Source: CAWUIH01 sp963922495
GTDB lineage: Bacteria; Pseudomonadota; Gammaproteobacteria; Coxiellales; Coxiellaceae
Direction of reading: 5' to 3'
Assembly: GCA_963922495.1 (NCBI GenBank)
Contig: CAWUIH010000054.1
Coordinates: 1-10,051, forward strand
Length of the DNA: 10,051 bases
The notes under the pieces: model-generated
What the model was told of the DNA's origin: nothing
The model's database searches: none
The model's input: only the letters and a program-made list of their open reading frames with translations
Shown here: piece after piece, positions 7,798-10,051 of the stretch
Numbering within the stretch: the first letter of the stretch is position 1
How the letters are laid out: every line of letters begins with the position of its first letter
Position numbers and translations under genes: made by a program

Positions 7798-7809
7798 GGC
7801 ATTTCCCCT
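7795..7809 (-). promoter_or_regulatory. rpoC ribosome binding site and TTG start
   Basis: AGGGG (7805-7809) stands 7 bases before TTG, a good spacing. A nearer ATG (7800-7802) is only two bases from the Shine-Dalgarno, is out of frame and reads ATG CCT TGA, so it cannot start rpoC. The upstream in-frame codons run only back to a TAA at 7813-7815, and no ATG or GTG lies among them. The first internal Met is near residue 102, after conserved sequence. TTG is therefore the only sensible start. Confidence 0.88.
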
Positions 7810-7815
7810 AAATTA

Positions 7816-10051
7816 CTATTCGTTTTCAAGACTGATATCAATACCCAGCGATCGAATCTCTTTAACCAAAACGTTAAACGATTCTGGCATTCCAGCATCC
7901 ATCTGATGATTACCATCGACAATATTCTTATACATACGAGTACGACCGGCGACATCGTCTGATTTAACTGTTAACATTTCTTGAAGTGTGTAAGCTGCAC
8001 CATAGGCTTCTAACGCCCATACTTCCATCTCACCAAAACGTTGACCACCAAATTGTGCTTTACCACCCAATGGTTGCTGCGTCACCAAACTGTAAGAGCC
8101 GGTTGAACGCGCGTGCATCTTATCGTCGACTAAATGGTTCAATTTCAGCATATACATATACCCTACGGTCACAGGTCGTTTAAACGACTGGCCAGTACGT
8201 CCGTCATACAAAATAGTTTGACCAGATTCTGGAAGCCCCCCCATTTTGAGGATTTTTTTGATCTCGTGCTCTGAAGCACCATCAAATACAGGCGTTGCAA
8301 TCGGTACACCTTTCTTGAGATTTTGAGCAAGCACTTTAATCTCATCGTCACCCAACTGATCTAAATCAAACTTTCGCGTAGCCGCAACACCGTAGATTTC
8401 TTTTAGGGTGTCGCGTAATGCTGCAACGTCCGCTTTCTGGCGTAACATTTCACCAATCTTGTTACCCAGGCCTTTTGCTGCCCAACCCAAATGGGTTTCA
8501 AGCACCTGACCAATATTCATCCGCGATGGTACGCCAAGTGGGTTCAACACAATATCAACAGGAGTTCCATCTTTGAGGTATGGCATGTCCTCGACAGGAA
8601 CAATGGTAGAAATAACTCCTTTGTTACCGTGTCGTCCTGCCATTTTATCGCCTGGTTGAATGCGGCGCTTAACTGCCAGGTAGACTTTAACGATTTTAAT
8701 CACGCCCGGGGCAAGATCGTCACCCTGCGTCAACTTCTGATACGTTTCTTTCAATTTGGCATCACGATCTTTGTCAAGTTGCTTGTAATGCTCGTGAGTC
8801 GCTTCAAGACGCTTCATTGCAGTATCATCTTTGAGACGGATTTCAAACCATTTTTCACGTGGCAATTCAGATAAATATTCTGCGGTAATCCGAGTACCTT
8901 TAACCAACTTCTGAGGGCCACCATCGGCTTCTTGACCCACCAAAAATTTTTCCAGATTACCAAACATAGCCCCTTCGCGAATGCGTAATTCATCCACCAA
9001 GTCTTTTTCAGCCTTACTTAATTCTGCTCTCTCAATTTGCTGTGCACGTTCATCCTTTTTCACACCTTCGCGAGTGAATACTCGAACATCAATTACCGTT
9101 CCAGTAATTCCAGGCGTAACTCGTAATGAGGTATCTTTAACATCAGAAGCTTTTTCACCAAAAATAGCACGCAACAGTTTTTCTTCTGGGGTTAATTGGG
9201 TTTCCCCCTTCGGAGTGACTTTACCTACCAAAATATCGCCAGGATTGACCTCAGCACCGATATGCACAATGCCCGACTCATCCAACTTACCAAGGGCACC
9301 TTCCCCAACGTTAGGAATATCAGCGGTAACTTCTTCCGGCCCTAACTTGGTGTCACGTGAAATACAGGTGAATTCCTGAATATGGATCGTAGTGAAACGA
9401 TCTTCTTCAACCAATCGTTCTGAAATTAAGATTGAATCTTCAAAATTGTATCCATTCCAAGGCATGAACGCGACGAGTAGATTTTGACCTAGCGCCAGTT
9501 CTCCAATATCTGTTGAAGGGCCATCTGCTAACACATCACCTTGTCGCACACGATCACCGACTTCCACAATGGGACGCTGGTTGACACAAGTGTTCTGATT
9601 GGAGCGAGTAAATTTCGTGAGATTGTAGATATCAACACCAATGTCATCACTATCATCCTGCGGCTCGTCAATCCGCACTACAACACGAGATGAATCAACC
9701 GAATCAATAATCCCACTACGCTTTGCAATTACAGTCACACCCGAGTCAATCGCCACAGTACGCTCCATACCCGTACCGACGAGTGGTGTTTCTGGCTGAA
9801 TCGTAGGCACCGCCTGACGCTGCATGTTAGAACCCATTAAGGCACGGTTTGCATCATCATGCTCTAGAAACGGAATCAAAGATGCTGCCACAGATACAAT
9901 TTGTCGTGGCGATACATCCATATACTGCACTTTGTCAGGGGTCGTGAGGGTGAACTCGCCTTTGAAGCGACAAGAAATTAAATCACCTACCATCTGCTTA
10001 TTTTCGTCGTAGTCGGTATTTGCTTGAGCAATATAGTATTGACCCTCTTCA
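7816..10051 (-). CDS. rpoB: DNA-directed RNA polymerase subunit beta, C-terminal part (runs off right edge)
   Basis: Beta forms one half of the RNA polymerase cleft. The fragment is 744 complete residues, equivalent to roughly E. coli residues 600-1342, and the reading frame is open to the window edge (EEGQYYIAQAN..., E. coli EEGNYVIAQAN). Conserved blocks in order include PFLEHDDANRALMGSNMQRQ, the TKFTRSNQNTC segment, FMPWNGYNFEDSILISERL, GETQLTPEEKLLRAIFGEK, a charged, partly helical stretch at the position of the E. coli SI2 insertion, QPGDKMAGRHGNKGVIS, KMHARSTGSYSLVTQQPLGG and the clamp-contacting end GMPESFNVLVKEIRSLGID. The rifampicin-binding cluster (E. coli 507-573) is upstream, outside the window. 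The gene ends in tandem stops TAG TAA, 18 bases before rpoC. No frameshift or missing core block is seen. Confidence 0.99.
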   Translation of the reverse strand, partial: EEGQYYIAQANTDYDENKQMVGDLISCRFKGEFTLTTPDKVQYMDVSPRQIVSVAASLIPFLEHDDANRALMGSNMQRQAVPTIQPETPLVGTGMERTVAIDSGVTVIAKRSGIIDSVDSSRVVVRIDEPQDDSDDIGVDIYNLTKFTRSNQNTCVNQRPIVEVGDRVRQGDVLADGPSTDIGELALGQNLLVAFMPWNGYNFEDSILISERLVEEDRFTTIHIQEFTCISRDTKLGPEEVTADIPNVGEGALGKLDESGIVHIGAEVNPGDILVGKVTPKGETQLTPEEKLLRAIFGEKASDVKDTSLRVTPGITGTVIDVRVFTREGVKKDERAQQIERAELSKAEKDLVDELRIREGAMFGNLEKFLVGQEADGGPQKLVKGTRITAEYLSELPREKWFEIRLKDDTAMKRLEATHEHYKQLDKDRDAKLKETYQKLTQGDDLAPGVIKIVKVYLAVKRRIQPGDKMAGRHGNKGVISTIVPVEDMPYLKDGTPVDIVLNPLGVPSRMNIGQVLETHLGWAAKGLGNKIGEMLRQKADVAALRDTLKEIYGVAATRKFDLDQLGDDEIKVLAQNLKKGVPIATPVFDGASEHEIKKILKMGGLPESGQTILYDGRTGQSFKRPVTVGYMYMLKLNHLVDDKMHARSTGSYSLVTQQPLGGKAQFGGQRFGEMEVWALEAYGAAYTLQEMLTVKSDDVAGRTRMYKNIVDGNHQMDAGMPESFNVLVKEIRSLGIDISLENE

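Noticed and set aside
7800..7802. ATG as the rpoC start
   Set aside because: It is out of frame with rpoC, ends after two codons at TGA, and is only two bases from the Shine-Dalgarno.
8491..8874. 127-codon plus-strand open frame opposite rpoB
   Set aside because: Same situation: antisense to conserved beta sequence, with no independent start signal or recognisable domain.
8981..9379. 132-codon plus-strand open frame opposite rpoB
   Set aside because: It lies entirely opposite strongly conserved rpoB codons and looks like a shadow of biased codon use.
9991..9993. ATG that could be taken as the start of rpoB
   Set aside because: The frame stays open upstream to the window edge and those codons align with internal E. 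coli beta sequence, so this is an internal Met in a gene cut by the window.

Overview
This window is a compact stretch of core information-processing genes from a gammaproteobacterium, all read on the minus strand. In transcription order, from the right edge to the left edge, it holds the 3' part of rpoB, complete rpoC, a 433-base spacer, rpsL, rpsG, fusA, and the first 41 bases of tuf. The RNA polymerase subunits match the enterobacterial proteins almost without gaps: beta' is 1407 residues and its metal-binding residues fall at the E. coli numbers. The order rpoBC-rpsL-rpsG-fusA-tuf is also found in Pseudomonas and Legionella-type genomes, whereas E. coli separates rpoBC from the str operon. 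The moderately AT-rich sequence and a roughly 37-residue insert in ribosomal protein S7 suggest Legionellales, where I recall Legionella and Coxiella S7 also being enlarged. That lineage call is an inference, not a search result.

Region by region: 7816-10051 encodes the C-terminal 744 residues of beta. rpoC (3574-7797) follows 18 bases later and starts with TTG. Together they form the catalytic core of RNA polymerase. The spacer 3141-3573 holds a possible terminator just after rpoC, a 150-base imperfect inverted repeat of unknown nature, a strong sigma70-type promoter for the str operon, and a short rpsL leader. rpsL (S12), rpsG (S7), fusA (EF-G) and tuf (EF-Tu) follow with spacers of 18, 6 and 30 bases. 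They supply 30S decoding and head proteins plus the two main elongation GTPases.

I see no new defence, mobile or biosynthetic system. The points worth a second look are: Arg at S12 position 43, the classical streptomycin-resistance position; the S7 insert; the inverted repeat upstream of the str promoter; the TTG start of rpoC overlapping a two-codon ATG frame; and the fact that all four short gene junctions keep the same reading frame and each carries at least one backup stop codon. The rifampicin-resistance cluster of rpoB lies outside the window.
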